NCBI RefSeq assembly: GCF_028769735.1
Contig: NC_088171.1
Span: 90,504,912 to 90,568,911, forward strand
Direction: 5' to 3'
From: Zonotrichia leucophrys gambelii
Taxonomy: Eukaryota; Chordata; Aves; Passeriformes; Passerellidae
DNA length: 64,000 bases
In this document: positions 47,091 through 62,256 of the stretch, piece after piece
How positions within the stretch are numbered: the first letter of the stretch is position 1
Layout of the letters: every line of letters begins with the position of its first letter
Translations under genes and position numbers: made by a program
The notes under the pieces: generated by a model
What the model saw: only the letters and a program-made list of their open reading frames with translations
What the model was told of the DNA's origin: nothing
Database searches by the model: none

Positions 47091-50000
47091 AATGCATATT
47101 TAAAGTATGTTCACAGGATCTAATCCAAGGACACTCTAGAGACAATAGACAGTTTCAGGACTACAAGTATTGCCATAAAACTACAGATGTCTTATTATAT
47201 AGACAGATTCCATGTCTTAAGTAAAAAAATCTCAACATTTCAGACATTTCCACACACTTTCCCAGCGACAGTTTGACATACTCCATCAAAAATCATTAGG
47301 CTACTTATCATCAACATTTTCCTGTCTGTTGTTCTCATCAATGCTACGGGTATTTCTTCTGACCATCAATCTATCCTTTGTTGGCCAATAACAACAGAGG
47401 CATCATAATGTATTGCTTATTCAAAACAATTCTGAACTTTTATTACATTTTCAAAGACCACTTTACATACAATTTTTTTTAGAATAATCTAAAAGTTGTC
47501 ACAACCATCCATGATCTGTCTACAGTGATGTTTACCCATCAATCATAAGATATTGCTTGCTTTCTTCAGGATTCCTCTCACAGATGCAAACCTCTGCCTC
47601 TGGCAGACAGCATAGAGCTCTACTCTGCGTTTTTTTTAATCAATGAACTATTGCTTGTGTTTAACAAGGGGACAAACGTTTCTTTTCAGTGATACATATC
47701 TGCAGCCCTTTCTGAGATTTACTGCTTTCTGTGTCCCAATCATTCTTTGTTCTACCTCCCAGTCCATAACTCTTGTGGACTGAGCTAATTATAGTAATTT
47801 TATTTAGTTGCTTTTCTTGAACTTTTACTGACATACTTGCAAGAGGTAATGGAAAACAGGAGAGTCAGGTAGCATTTCAGTAATAACTATATTAATCTGC
47901 TTATGAATAAAATCAAATCTGTTTTCCAAAGAATTCTGGCCCTATCAAAAAGGATATCAATTGACTAAACAGGCCATTTTTGCTATTATATTATTAATAC
48001 AAACTCTTATTGCATAATCTAGTTTGAGGTAAAGTCACTATTTACCTCAAACTGATCTGAAATCTTCTTTTGTCTGCGTACATCAATAAAATAATGTTAA
48101 TTGATACAGGCAGAAGATTCAAATTATAGTTTCAAATGAAGTGCAGTAATATAAGTAAAGTGGAATAAGGAATGAGAAAAACACATCAAGTAAATTAGGT
48201 GGATACTCAAACACAAATATGAGAGAAATAGCGGAATTTAAGTGAAAATTGCAAAAAGAATTCTTTCTTCAGCCAGACATTTCTCACACAATTTCCAACA
48301 CTATACCTCTAAATTCCACGTGATATGATCAAAACAACCAGATTGCTAATCGTATTTCAATCCAGCCATTTAGGGTGATAAAATATCTGCTCCATTAGTT
48401 TTCCTCTACAGGCTTTAGACATTCAACCATTCTGCCATACTTCAAAAAGTAAAAAGATCCGAGGTCAAAAACCTTCCAGAAATATTTTTAAGCTTGCTTT
48501 GGGTAGATTTAACTCATGTTCAAAATATTAAAACTCAATGTTCACTAGGTGACACACAAATATACCTTAGGATATATGGGGGTTTATTTTCAATTACAGA
48601 AAAAAAAAAAAACCATTCAGTTGCTCCAGAAATTCCTTCATACTCCCTAGCTGTCAACCTTCAACTGGTCCAAATCATTCTAGATAATTCATAATCCTAA
48701 TGTTGGAGGTATAGGGGTTCACAGATTTGGTGTAGGGGTTCATAGCCAAACCTGTTAATGAACAAAAAATTAATTTTGTGTTCCTTCTCATTAACTTATG
48801 TTCATTTTGGAGGAAAAAACCTCAATTTCTAACGCAAAATATTCCCCATTTTCATGCTGCATGCTTCAAGTATTCAAGTAAAGTAACACATTGCCACAAT
48901 GCTAGGTGAGCACAGTTCAAGACACAAGGTCAAATATGCATATGGAATGTGCCTTTCAGAATTATACCATATAAATTGCGTTAAGTTTCAGTTTGATTCT
49001 GAGTCTGGGCTGATATTTGATATTTGCATTGAAACAGAAACACAATTTGAAAGTGAATTTCCTGATTTTTTTCTATTACTCACTTGTTGAGTCAATCTTG
49101 GGGCAAATTTTGATATGTGCAAACTACATTTTTTTGAGAAAACAAAGTCAGAAGCTTCAATCCAAAGTCTCTCCAAACACTTTACATGGCATTTGATATA
49201 TGTTATTAAATTCAGAATCAATGTGTGATGGCCATTCCTGCAGATCCATGATACATACTTGGAGTGTTATGGTTCTTTTTTCAGAAAGCTGTAATCTATA
49301 TGTGCAGCAGAGATTGCAGTTGTTCAACAACCCACTTGAAAACAGACATAAGGGAAATACAAGAGCCTATTGATGCACTTCCCTTGCACCAGCTCCTTGC
49401 TGTAAGTAGACTTGAGTCTAGCTCTCAGTGAAATATTATCCTAAAATGGTTGCAATATTTCAGTGACAGCATCTTATGCATCTTGTCAAGCATTGACCTG
49501 AGATATTCCCAAGTGGCATAAAAGTATGCAAATAAAATGCTTTAGAAAATTTAAAGTTTGGAAATTCCTAGTAATTTACTGAATATGAAGCAAAAGGTTT
49601 CTTTGCAGTGACAGGACAACAAGACGTCCCTCTTTCACAATTTTCTGGCGGTAGTAAAATTTTGTTTTGCTTCTGCAATGTTTTCTTGCAGATCTCTGCA
49701 AAAGGCTGGGTGACAGCAGATCCAAAATTAAGTAGGTTTTTACAGTCTCTCATACCACTGAGGAGAAAAGAAGGACTCATGCAACTATCAAGGTACACAT
49801 ATTAGCAAAAAGGCAGGTCTAGAATGGTGAAGGACTGAAATGAGGTATGAGATGAACATGCTAAACTAGAGATCTTGCTTTCTTAGTCAACAGTCTCTGT
49901 TAATTCATTGATAACAGGTAAATATTTAGGCAATAATTTGCCCTCTCCTTTATATTGGGTGCAGATACTGTAATACAGTGATAAGCTTCATTGCTGCCTG

Positions 50001-53000
50001 CATGGTCTCATCTTGCACAGCATCTGGGTGAGAGGCAAGAGCATAGTGTGAAGTTGTGATGTGGCCTCCAGCCAGCTCTACACCAACATGCACCATGTCC
50101 CAGCACAGAATGAGAGGCTGTGTAGCATGGTTCAAATGGAGCAAACCACCCCATTCCCCAGCCGGACTCTCTGACCCTATTTTGAAACACTGAAGTTGTC
50201 ATGGAACCCTGAAATTAATAAAAGGGTGTTTTAATTGCCATGCCTTACTTCATGAATGCCCTAATTGCTTAATTCCAAATATAGGTGATGATATGTTTTT
50301 CTGTATTTGCATGCAGACAGAAATGGTTGCTTGGGAAGAGCTGAAACTGCTCTCTTTGATGCAGATTTCCTTGTCAATTTTGGCTAACCATTTCTCAAAA
50401 AGTGTGTCTGTATTTCTAGTGAATATATCTTACACTTATTCTTAGATATTTTCCTATTACGAATGTAACTGTTAACCTCAAACTTTGCTATGGATACTTG
50501 CTTCCAAATGGCACCTGAGAAATGAGAAACATTGTTCTTGTCATGAAGGAACAAATACTTTGCCTGCCATGGTGAGAAAGTCATTAAGTGTCAGCTGAAG
50601 GAAAAAAGATATTGCAGCCCTTGTATTCATTGTACAAAGACAACTAGAAAAAGAAATTTTGTTATAGAAATGTGATAAGACAATTCTAGCCAAATATGCT
50701 AGTTTTCATAAAGTGAACTCCACACATTTTTTGTTGCTGAAGAATTACTGAAAAAAAAAGATTACTGAAAAAAAAAGAAAATAAAAAGGAAATTGAGGAA
50801 AAAGGTATAATTCAGCCTAAAACGTTAATTTCTCAATGTGAAACTCATTTAGAAAAGAATGTCTGCTATATTTTTACCCCAGAAAGAAGAAACCATAAGA
50901 AATATCTACAATTGAAAAAGGTGCAATAATGTTTATTACAGTGTTCAGAAATATTGCTAATAGGAAATATAATGAATTTGTTTGGTGGGTGTGTGTGTGT
51001 GAGATGTGAGATGTGTATTTTTTAATGCACTAATGTGATCTTTATGGATAATCAGTTATCCAGTTCAACTCCCTGTGACCCAAACTAGTAGTAACCTCTG
51101 GAAAATATTCTCCAACAGTTTACACATTCATTAACTATTATCAATCAGTACAGTTTTACTTTTTAGCTGCAGCTATGAAAAATGCATGAAGGCAGAGATG
51201 AACTCTGGTTTGTGGCATTTGTTGTGAAGCCCAGAAGCAGCAGCAACTCGCAACCTATCATGCATAAAAGCAGAAATAACTTTTATGAGCCCAGTCATGT
51301 AAAGCTTGAATAGTCAGATTCATGAAATTCACTGAGATTTGGATTAAATTTAAACCATTCTATACAGTTCTACTTTTGATTAGAGCTCCGTGTGCAGTGA
51401 AAAAGCTCCCATTTGAATGGAACTTATATTTTTAAGAAGTTTGAATGTGCTGGAATTTAAATTGAGTTCCAAGCTTGATCTTAAATTGTACAGTGGGTCA
51501 ATTTACATTCAGTGTAAAGGGGTTGGGGGGTGGGGAGGAAAGAAAGATAGCACTACTTTTTAAAAAATATTTTAGCTATGGATCAAAGTTTATAAATATA
51601 AGGATCAAAACATGATGGAGTTTTACTATCTCCTTTTATGAAATTATGAAGCTTGAAGGGCCCAAATGAAGAATGTAAGCTAAATAATAGAAACTCTACA
51701 ATGTTCATTATTTTTGCTTTTGAAGAAACAACAATAAAACGTCCTTTCCATTTCCACTTCTCTTTGCTTCACACTAAAAATCAGTTGCATTGTATTATAT
51801 GTATATTCCAGCCATTTACCTTTTCACTTTTTACCTGTGGTTCGTAAAATATAGCGTAGGTGTAGCAATGATGGGGGAAAAAAGCATTTTGTAGATGAAT
51901 TTGCATCACAAACTAGTAGCATTTCATGTTTTGTATGTTTAAATTCTATATGAGTATCAGTCACCGTGGCTTTCGCATATTTTCCGTGGATGCAGAAAAA
52001 ATCACTGAGGCTTAGAATTTATTTCAATATCTAAATAAATTCTCAGCTCATCATTCAGATGACTTCTGGACTGCAAATAAAGTCATACAATGCATGAAGA
52101 GATTAAATCACACATCTGGACTCCTGCAATGTATAAATATAAATACATACATACACACACAAGCACCCCCCAATACATACAGCTAAGGTTTAAATCCAAA
52201 TACTTTGATCTGAGCCTCTCCTTTGGCTTGGTTCAGACTAGACTAGAATAGCTTGGCTTCTCTTCCCCAGATCTGCAAGCTTAAATCTCTAATTTGTAGG
52301 AAGACAAAACAGACATTCTCATAAATCTATTTAAAGAATAAATGTCTGGCATGGTTCTACCCTTTGAGGCCAAATCCTTGCAAAATAGATAGCACAATTT
52401 TAATTTTACAGCCTAGGCTTACGGTTTAGAAGTCCACTTGCATAACAGAAATTGGCTTTTTTGCAGGATCAGGTCCCAGCTGTGAAACACAAATCCTAAA
52501 AAGATGTTGTGAAGTGTTTAATTTTAAAGTCTACCATTACTTTCTCAGTATTAGTTGACAGTATTTCACATATTTTTTATGTCCAATCCTACTAAGAAAT
52601 TATATTGTTATTGTTGTCTGAAAATGCAGTCTTTTAAAAGAACAACATTACTGTTAATTTTTCAAACACAGTGTTTCAAAGGACAAGATTAGACCTTTTC
52701 ATATCTTTATTATTACTCATTTGTTAGAATACATCATTAGGTATGATTTGATTGACTTGGAGGGAACACAGAAATTCATAACTTATGGAATTGTGAGAAC
52801 TCTAAACAAAAAGACACACAAACACTTATTTGTAAACTTTTCAATTAATATTCTACTTTTCAGGAATATCAACTTTTCAAAAATTCTAATACATTAAATA
52901 TGGGCATTATCTACTAATGAAATTAGACCTGTAGGAACTATGGAGGAAAATTTCTAAAGAAAATTTTGATGCTAATTTTGAAAAGCTCAATTATTTTGCA

Positions 53001-54734
53001 AGCGTTTGTAAAGAAGGATTTCTTTTTCTTAGTGAAGCTTAGATCACCCAGAGTTAGACAGCATCAAAATCCCTCTGAATTTAATAATCAGAATTTTCTT
53101 CAGAGTTGCCAATAAGCAAATGTATTTGCTTGTCATGTTTGTCTTTGTTTCCAAGTGTGCCTGAAAGCCTTATTTGTATTACTTTTCTTTTAGTACTAGG
53201 CATTCATGGAATTACACATGATATTTTCTGCTTAGGATATTTCTCCTCAGTTTTTTTTTACCTAGACTTTGTACCTTTACTACAAGATTCTCGAGAAAAT
53301 CCTCATGAAAATATGCCACTTTAAAATTTAAAGCATATGCAATAAGCAGTTTAACTGGTGTGTAACAGTTGGACAATATATACCTTTTCTCTACATCATG
53401 GCCTTTCTCTCAAACCAGTAGTTTGCATAAGAAGGACAATGGGGATAATTGCAATTATAGCAAAGCTGTTTACCTGCTGGTCACTTGTAGGCTTGCATTC
53501 CTTCAGAAAGAAAACACACTTGGTTACAATCGGGCAACAAGGTTGTCATATTTATGTCTACTGGCATCAAGGATGAAAATGTCTCATTAACATCAAAACA
53601 CTTGAAATTTGAGAATAATCAATATGTAGATATGCTAAAATTTTACTAGTATTTATAGAGAGCAGCATCCCTTCTATACAAGTAGTACCTAAATACTTCA
53701 CATATAATGCAATGGGATTTTGGGGAGAATTTTGACACATTCTAAGAAATCCCAGTATCTCAGAGAAACTATATGATGAATATGTAGACCCTCTTTCTGT
53801 ATAAATGAATTACAGGACTTTTTTACAGTCAAAAAAAATTCAAAAATCCATTACCAGTCTTAATACACCCTGGAAGAAAGGTGTTTTCTAAATGCCTTTT
53901 ACTTTTCCTGAAGCTATAGTGAAGAAAAGTATGGCAATATTTTGTAAGTGTCAGCAGTGAATGAAAGAAATCCAGCTAATTGAGTTAATCATATCATCTG
54001 ATGTGTGATTCCTGCACTTGTCAATGATGGCACATATTTTCTACTCCTGTTCTTCTGAGACTATCATAATTGGATCTGCTTTCTTAGATTTTGTTTGTTT
54101 GGTTTGGTTTTTGGGGGGTTTTTTGTTTTGTTTCTTGGGTGGGTTTTTGGGTCTTTTTGAGCTTTTTTTGTTTGTTTTTTTTTTTTTTTTTTTGCGCAGG
54201 AGGGTAAGTTGACCCTAGAACATTGAACAGTGTTTTAGTCATCATTTGTACAAAACTTTGGTACGTGCAATATATACTTACAAGTTATACATTTTGTCAG
54301 TGTAGGAGCTGATGAAGAAGTTACGCAAGTGTGGACTTTGCTGGCTGAAGAAACTTGTAGGAGCTCATAGCTGCACCAGGGATTACAAGCGAGATATAAG
54401 GGAGATTTAAGGTTCTATCAGTAGTAGAAATATTTGGACAGGGAATGTAAATGAAGGGAAGAACAAATCAGCATTTGCACAGGGAGTTCTAAAAATTGTG
54501 AATGTCCACAGCTGAGAAATTATAAGGATCTAGCAGGATAAAAATCTACATAAGAAGGAGAAAGGGGCACAGGCACAGATGCAGATTGAGCTGTTTATCA
54601 AAATGAGGCAAAAGATTAGCAAAATTATATCAGAAGAGAAAGGATCTTCAGTGGCATGGGATGTTCATCTACCTACCTTTCCAGCTATTAAAGCTACAGC
54701 TGGAGTAAGTTTTTACCTGGGTTCATTGTAGACA
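47091..54734. other. AT-rich desert
   Basis: No gene seen. Contains poly-A near 48,600-48,612, a 17-bp tandem duplication at 50,744-50,777 (ATTACTGAAAAAAAAAG twice), a (GT)n tract near 50,988-51,001 and a G/T-rich tract at 54,088-54,193 ending in 19 T. Confidence 0.45.
48021..48053. repeat. Perfect 13-bp hairpin
   Basis: AGTTTGAGGTAAA, a 7-base loop GTCACTA, then TTTACCTCAAACT. Pairing does not extend beyond 13 bp, so it is too short for a microRNA precursor. No terminator or transposon context. Confidence 0.9.
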
Positions 54735-54830
54735 CTGGTCTCCCTCTGGCAAGCCTAGAAAAGCCTTCCCCATATGAAGGGAGGCTGAAGTAACTCAGCT
54801 TGTTCAGCCTGGAGAAGAGCATACTGAAAT
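54735..54830 (+). mobile_element. CR1 internal fragment
   Basis: 'GGGAGGCTGAAGTAACTCAG' followed by 'CTTGTTCAGCCTGGAGAAGA' matches the CR1 segment 'gagctggggttgttcagcctggagaagag' found some hundreds of bases before its 3' end. A short, old, plus-strand fragment. Confidence 0.75.
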
Positions 54831-57800
54831 GAAAAAACTCCAGACATCTCCCTGCCAGACTTCATTGATGATATTAATTTTGGACAACCAAAACATGGCT
54901 GCCCAATTCCATTCCATAGCTTCCCTTGGCCTCTGAAAATCAAAATAAATACTTATGCAGAAGGTGTGAGACAGCAAAAAGGTTGAGCCACATTCAAAAA
55001 TTCTTTTTAATAGCATTTTAGTTTAATAACAAATAGCAGAAATAATAACAAAATGCAAGTTTAATATCAAGTAATAATAGCAAAAACTGCAGCAATCTTC
55101 CAATGTGATCTTAACTGGCAGCTTTGCTATCAAGACAGGATGGAGAATGTGAGACTATAATAAATTACATGAATCAAAATCTGATTGTTTTCACCAGCTA
55201 ATATTTCTATGAAGCAATGTTTAATCTCTTCAGTATGGATTCTCCATTGATTTATTGCATATAGGCATTAAAAAAAAGTCATTCCTTTAATGGATGAAGC
55301 TAAGAAAATGTTTATTTTAAGCGTACCTTATAAGGAAAAAATAAAATATGCCTAGGTAGGTAGCAATAATTAAGGTTGCTTGCTAGATAACTGAGTACAA
55401 AGAACTAAATGAGTTGAAATATTTTGGAAGCAATGCACCTCATGGACAGTCCTGTAAGCACAAAGCACAAACATCAAGAAATCATGGAGTTCCACTATGA
55501 GGATGATACACCCTAAGACTACCATTTGCGCATGGTAAAGCACAATTTACTGAGGTACCATCAGAGACACAAAACATTTCTACAAAAATATGACTCTATC
55601 TTGTAATACTAAGAAATATTTTTGAGAACACATTAAAATAGAAGATTTTATATAGAATTACCTTAAAGGTGTAGATAACATGTGTATCTTGAATCAGGCC
55701 ATCTACATTCATAAATAGGCACATACATACTACACAGCTGCTACACATACTACACTAAGGTCTGCTTCCTGCTCCTGCAATTGGGACAGCTTGCTTGTAA
55801 AGGATTTCCACAAACTGACTACAATTCTTATAAATAACTTGCTGTTAAAAAGACAAAAAATTTTAAATAAAGGAATTTTATCAAAACATTAATTGAAATA
55901 GAAAAACTCCAAGGATAAGATGTCTGACAAAGAAAATGGCTCTCCGTCCCTTCCTTCACTCATTTGAAAAATTAATTCTAAAATGTGTCCTGGATAAAAA
56001 ATAACTGAATCCACAACTTTGTCTTATATGGGAAAATGGAATTGTCTTATTCAAATAGCTAACTTAGATACTGATATCAGCAGTTCAAAGAAAAAATATT
56101 ATATTACTTATTTAGAGAATAATACCTGTTATATGTCCTTAGACTTCATTTTGCAGGACGAAAGTGTTTTTTTACTGGTAGAAAGATTATAATCTTAATT
56201 TAACTTTAAATAGAAAGATCACTGTAAATTGAACTACTGCCATATATGGAGTAAATGTAAGTACTCTAGCTGATTTCAGCCAAAGGAGGATCAGAGATCA
56301 TATAAGCTTTGGACCAAACACTTAAAACAAGCCAGCCAGCTTAAATACTAACAAGAAGACTTCCACTAAGTTACATATAACAAAAGGCTTTTGCCAGAAT
56401 AAACTAGAAACAATGCTATGCATCCTAAAAACATTTTCACAGACTCACAGAATATTCTGAGTTTGTGTCTTTGTGCATTACAGTTATATCTGTAGTTTAT
56501 AGTATCATCTGTGATGATAGAAGTAGGACTTTGATATGCCTTGTTCACAGTTGCTATCTTTGGAAAAGTAAAAATAGCAGAAAATGTGCAGGAGTCAATA
56601 CATTCTGCCCAGAATTTATTTATTTAGAGCATTTGGCCTACAAATCTGCAGCTCTACCCTAGAGAAAAGGAACAACCATTTGCCTAGGGCAAAATCTCCC
56701 TTCAGAGTGATAATGATGCTTAGAGGATTTCTATTAGTGTTCCTCCATGTATTTGTACTGCACCATACACTTAGCACAGTATTGTGGACTTTTTGGATCA
56801 TTGTTTGGATCTGATAATAGATCAGAACTGATTTCATGCAGTGAACAGTTCCCAACCCTGCCACTCTTTTGACTTGTCCCTTTAAAATTGACAACTGTTT
56901 CAGAAAACTAACTCATGAGATGTGCCTTTCTAATGAGAAATTGAAATACATGGGTTTTTTCATTCTTTTCCCTTTTCTTCCCTTTGCAAGTACCAAGAAT
57001 TCATGTGAACAGCTGTTTTCTTGTCGGAAAAGGACAATAAGGAAGGAAAATCAACTTAAAAATGCCATTTTTCTGTAAGTTGAAGTGCTTCTTGGTATTT
57101 ACAGGCATAAAGGAGGCAGCTGCATTCTGTCCCAGCTTGAATTCATAAACCTAACTTGATCGCCTTCTGAAGAATTTATGAATCATGGTTAATAATCAGC
57201 TTTAGGCCCTTCTGAGGAAAGAATCACATTTTGAAGCTACAAAGGTCCACTAAATAGCCCACGGGAAATGACCCTGCATCCCATTAAATATAAAACCTCA
57301 CTATTATAGGACTCTGTGTCAAAGGAAAAACATTTCAGTCTCTTCTCCCTTCAAGTGTCAGAGAGCTCCCTCTGCCTAAATGCTTTATTAAGATTGAGGA
57401 AACATACCAGATTCCTGCTACTCAGGGAAAACTGTTTTCTTCTTCTTGAAAAAGTTTAGTTCCTTTTACTTTGGGGGAAAGAAAACAAACCATTTCCTTT
57501 CTTCATTCTCATATATTCATTATGGTCCACCTTTTTTTAAAGCTCTTATCTTTCTTTTATCTATTTCATATGCCTGTGGCAAACACCATAGCTCTCTTCT
57601 TTCTATTCCAGGAATTGGCTACAGTGTATTCTTTATCTTACTTAGAACAGGTTGCTATTTTCCTATTTAAATGGAAGATATGGATTGAAAGTCAGATTTG
57701 AAGGTCAGAGAAGTGGTTCTTAGTTTATTGCAATTTAAGTCTTTGCAGGCCACTTTTTGCTTGATGGAAGGAATAATCACAAACAAATTATCGAGAAATA

Positions 57801-59122
57801 AAGTGAAATTCACATCTCCTTTAATAATATATTTAAGTTTCCCAGGCATAAGTGCCCCCCCCCCCTCCATCTAGTCTGCTGTCTCTTCAATTGCAATAAT
57901 GGTATTGGCCACAACTCCTAGAGAAAAAAGTAATTTAAAAGGCCTTCTTCACATTTTATTAGGGAACATACATACAAGGTATGTGCAAGTGAAAAAAAGA
58001 CAAATAGAACAGGTAGACCAGTGGCTGTTAATACCCATTGTGTGATTTAAGAAGTAATAGCAACAAATTATGATAGATAAGAATATGTTGTCTTTCTCCA
58101 CTTATGAAGGGGAGAGTTTAACCAAATTATATTCTGATACAACCATTCTTACTTAAGACAACTTCTTGTAGCCTATAAGACCTTTGTTGTAAAATTTCTT
58201 GGCATAACTGATGGCTGTTCAGAAGTTCCTTAGGCTTTATATATATGACACAACATAAATAGCAGTCAAGAAGTTATGATGTTTATAAAAGCCAGTAGTG
58301 CTAGCAAGTTACCACCACCACCAAAAGCCATAAATTCTAATATCAATATAGAAAAAAAAAAGTTACCTTCAATCACTTGAGGCATGAAAAAGAATCTTCA
58401 TTGTGAGGAAAGGAAAATGGAATGAAAAAAGAGGCATGCCAATATTGCAGAGTCTGGAAAAGAATATAATTGCATTCTGATTCACAAATCTGCAAAATCT
58501 AAAAGAAGAAAGGTCTCTGGAAAGTAATCACTGTGTGAGAGTCTTCAACAAATTTGACATGATCTTACAGTATTTTAGCTACAAAAAACAGCAAAAACAA
58601 ATTTCAATTGCCCACACAAAGATTTAATTTCTGAATGAGGACGAGTATCTTTTTATAGCTGCCTTGCAGCCTTACTTGCAATATTGCCTGCATTTTTGGA
58701 AATTGTATGAAAAATGATAAAAATTTCCATTAACTTTAGTTATTATAGTGTGTTAATTACAAAAATACAGAACAAAAACACCTGCTCAAAGTCGGGCAAA
58801 AGCTAAGTCAATGCTGGTAACTGTTACCTGATCATTGAATGATCTAAAACCTCCACAAACCAAAACCTTATCTCCAGGCTAAGACAAGCCCAGGTCCTGA
58901 GGTCTGAAAGAAGCCTGGGGCTTCTTACAGGGAGTAACAACTCTGAATTTATGGGGCTAAAAGGCTACATTGAATAGTAAAAGGGGAGCTGCTCATGAGC
59001 ATTGGGCGCAAGAATTCACAATAGATACTGAGCAACAGGGCAACTACTACTTGCATCTCTTGGAGCACTCAGTAAGTCACAATATGAAAAATACACTTGG
59101 GAGAAGAGAAAAAGCATGGGAT

Positions 59123-59147
59123 AGAAGCTGGAGTCTCTCCAGCTTCT
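59123..59147. repeat. Perfect 11-bp hairpin
   Basis: AGAAGCTGGAG, loop TCT, then CTCCAGCTTCT. Followed at once by a partial repeat, TCTGGAG. No function assigned. Confidence 0.85.
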
Positions 59148-59970
59148 TCTGGAGTATGATTTCTTGGAGACAAATCTGGTTTGAGACAAGCAGCACAAAC
59201 ACTGAATAAACACAAGTTTCTAAACCATGTCTCCACCAAAAGTTCTTAGCTTCTTCTTCTGTTTATTTATTTAGATTATTAGCCTTGCCTGTGGATTTAG
59301 CTTGTACAAAGAAAAAAGAGTGATTGCTTACTACCCAGTAGTTACTCCAGAGAGATTTTACTTTCTCATAACATAAGTTTGTGGTCATTATTAGCCTTCT
59401 GTGTCATGTACAAAATGGTTGAATCCTACCTTGTTTTCTCTTATGCCCTTCCTGTACTGAGGACAACCTCACAAATATGTCATGTACTCTTTAAGACAGA
59501 GCAAAGCAGAAGTGTCATTAAAACTTTATTAAAAAAAGATACTATGATTTCATGTGCAAAACTCTGCTTTCCTGGTGCCATATGTATTCCATTATAAACT
59601 ATTAACGACATAGCTAACTATTGCACAACACATATTTAAATGTTCAATCCAGAATCTATGCATAACTTTAAAACAGTAATGTAAATAAAGTTCATTTTAT
59701 AACTAGTGTTTAGCTTCTTTAATTAAAGCCAAGCTGTTCTTTAGTTTCTGTGTCCATAGAGTTATATTTGGCCTAAGGAGGATGCACTAGTGTGCAGAAC
59801 AGGCATCCCAGGAGTCTGTTAAAATATGCACTTGTTTGTTCAGTTCCTGGGCTGCTGATTCACTGGCTTTGGAAACTCCTTCTGACAGAAAGCATCTTAC
59901 TAAATATATTTAAATTATCTTGTGGATACAGATGTATCCAACAACAGCTGAAAAATAAAGCCATATAATG

Positions 59971-59997
59971 AGAATTGGCTTTATTTGAGCCAATTCT
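59971..59997. repeat. Perfect 10-bp hairpin
   Basis: AGAATTGGCT, 7-base loop, AGCCAATTCT. AT-rich context. Confidence 0.85.
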
Positions 59998-61373
59998 TAT
60001 TAATATATCATATTCATATATCACTTATACAATCAATTCTGGTTATATCACTTGAATATTTAGTTGTTATTCAGGGTTTTACATCTCTAGACCTCATGGT
60101 GCTTTATGACAGTGGAAACTGAATCACAAAATTATTACAAAGTTGTACAACATCAATGTCTTCAAAACTTGATAAAGCTTTTGGGGCAAGCGCAAGGTTT
60201 TACCTTCTGCTATAAGGACCCAATAAGACAAAAACTGTCACAAAAATGTCCAATTGTTTCTCTGAAACAGAAAAATTAAACAGAAATGATATTTTATTTC
60301 ATTCAGGTGTATACCTGAAAGGGCTGGTCACATTACCTTTGGTTGATAATACTTGTGCAGATTTCTTCTTCCTATATTTTTTAAGTTCAACAAGCATAAA
60401 AGCTTTAGGAAGAAAACTGGAAAAGAAAATTCTTAACTATCAAGATCATTAAGTATTCTTTTAAGTATATCTATAGTGAAAGCATTTTTAAGACTCATGG
60501 GTCCTTTTCTACACCAAGATAAGTTTTTCAAACATTTTTGTGTATAAAATCATAATACTTTATGATTTATTCCCAAACACTTTGAAGCAAAAAGAAGGAC
60601 CCTCAATATTTCCACAGGTGAGGAATAGGGAAAAACTTTTCTTCCATCTATAAAAGCAGCTCCTTAACAGACATACAGCTTATTTGCTTAGACAAAAACC
60701 TGAATTCAATGCTAAGAAAAAACTGAAGCTACTGAAAAGAAAAAAGTATTTTCTACATAAAAGTTTATTTATAGATCTCACCTGGGATTAGCCAATAATT
60801 TCTTTCATATGTGAATCAAATGCAAGAAGAACGGAAAGTAATTAAAATATGATATATTACATCAAAAGACAGACATTTAGAAGCACATCTGCAGCCTGCC
60901 TATGGGAAAGACACAGAGAAAATTGACTCAAAAAATGCCTGTAAATGTGAACTGAGCAAGTAGCCACAGGTTACTAGTTCAAAACATAACTTATATTTGA
61001 CATCTGGATTTTGTGAACTGCCTTGAAAAATAAAAGAAAATAAAAACATGAAGTGGTATAGTCTGGAGCTACAATTCTATATCTCATACTTATTAACTTA
61101 TCTTAGGTGTTACAAGAGAATGTTCATCATTGCAATCCTGACAATGTCATTGAAGTTAATTATCCAAGTATAACTCTTCCTACAGGAGTACATCTTGTTG
61201 AAAAATCAGCACGTTTTTAAATGAAGTGCTTTTGTAGGAACAGTTCTGGACATATAGAAATAATTCTTTCTGAGAAGAGAGTGAACAATAAAGACTACTG
61301 GATTTCGGGCTCCTTACAGTAACTGAAATTATTAAGTCCTAATTAGAGAAAACATTTAAAAACACGTAAAATG

Positions 61374-61396
61374 ATGGTGGTACATCGTACCACCAT
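61374..61396. repeat. Perfect 10-bp hairpin
   Basis: ATGGTGGTAC, loop ATC, GTACCACCAT. No function assigned. Confidence 0.85.
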
Positions 61397-62256
61397 GGCT
61401 TGTTTGCCCTTTGACAGTTCTCACATTTCTATGCACAATGAATTCACAGCATAAGACTGGAGTGCTCTAGTCAAGAACATGGGAATCCTATCTGCAAGTG
61501 GAAGCTACTTGTACTTTAAGAGAAGTTATGTGTGAGACGTGATTCTATTTTGTCAGAAGATTAAGTAACACAATATCACACAGTGCCAAGCTATGTGAGG
61601 CCCCAGGACAGTGCCAACACAGAGATATAAATGCTTTTTTTATCAAATGCCCATTCTTTGCTAAGATTGGCATTTGGAAACAGACCAAACAATAAGACAG
61701 CTCCAGAGTGAATACATAAATGTTCATATACAATAGGCAGAATCTACACCCCTTCATTGTGCTGAACTCATGCAAAAAAGAGCTCATCTATGACAATGTG
61801 TCCATGCTGATTAAAAAAAAGAGAGGTTTCACCATTCAGGAGATCCAAAAGATTAATTTGTTTTTTGTGACACAAAGATCCATTCTCACAAGTTCAAAAG
61901 ATATTTTTGAGCCAGAAGAAGAGCACACCTGCAGTATTTATGCTACCATTGACTGTTCTCATCTAAGCATAGAAATAACAGTCTAATTTTGACTATACCA
62001 ATTGTGAGTTTCTGCTAGGTTGATCCTTTCTGGACTCCAGGCACACACTATACCAGTCTTATCTCTTGTCTTCTCAGTTGGACAGGGGAGAGAAAATATA
62101 ATGAAAGAAAAATATAATGATTGTGGGTCAAGGTAAAAACACGGAAAGTTCCCTCACTGATTACCATCCTGGGCAAAACACAATTAACTTAGGGAAAGTT
62201 AATTTAATTTATTGCCAATTAAATCTGAATAGAATAATGAAAAAAAAAGCAAAAAT

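Larger units (their letters stand above)
54831..62250. other. AT-rich desert
   Basis: No gene seen. A C12-14 run lies near 57,856-57,867. Several small perfect hairpins are listed separately. Confidence 0.45.

Noticed and set aside
48021..48053. let-7-like microRNA hairpin
   Set aside because: The stem is only 13 bp, does not extend outward, and the sequence after the seed string does not follow let-7.
54175..54200. T19 then GCGCAG as a splice acceptor
   Set aside because: The following sequence soon has stops and no protein-like frame; the T run looks like low complexity.
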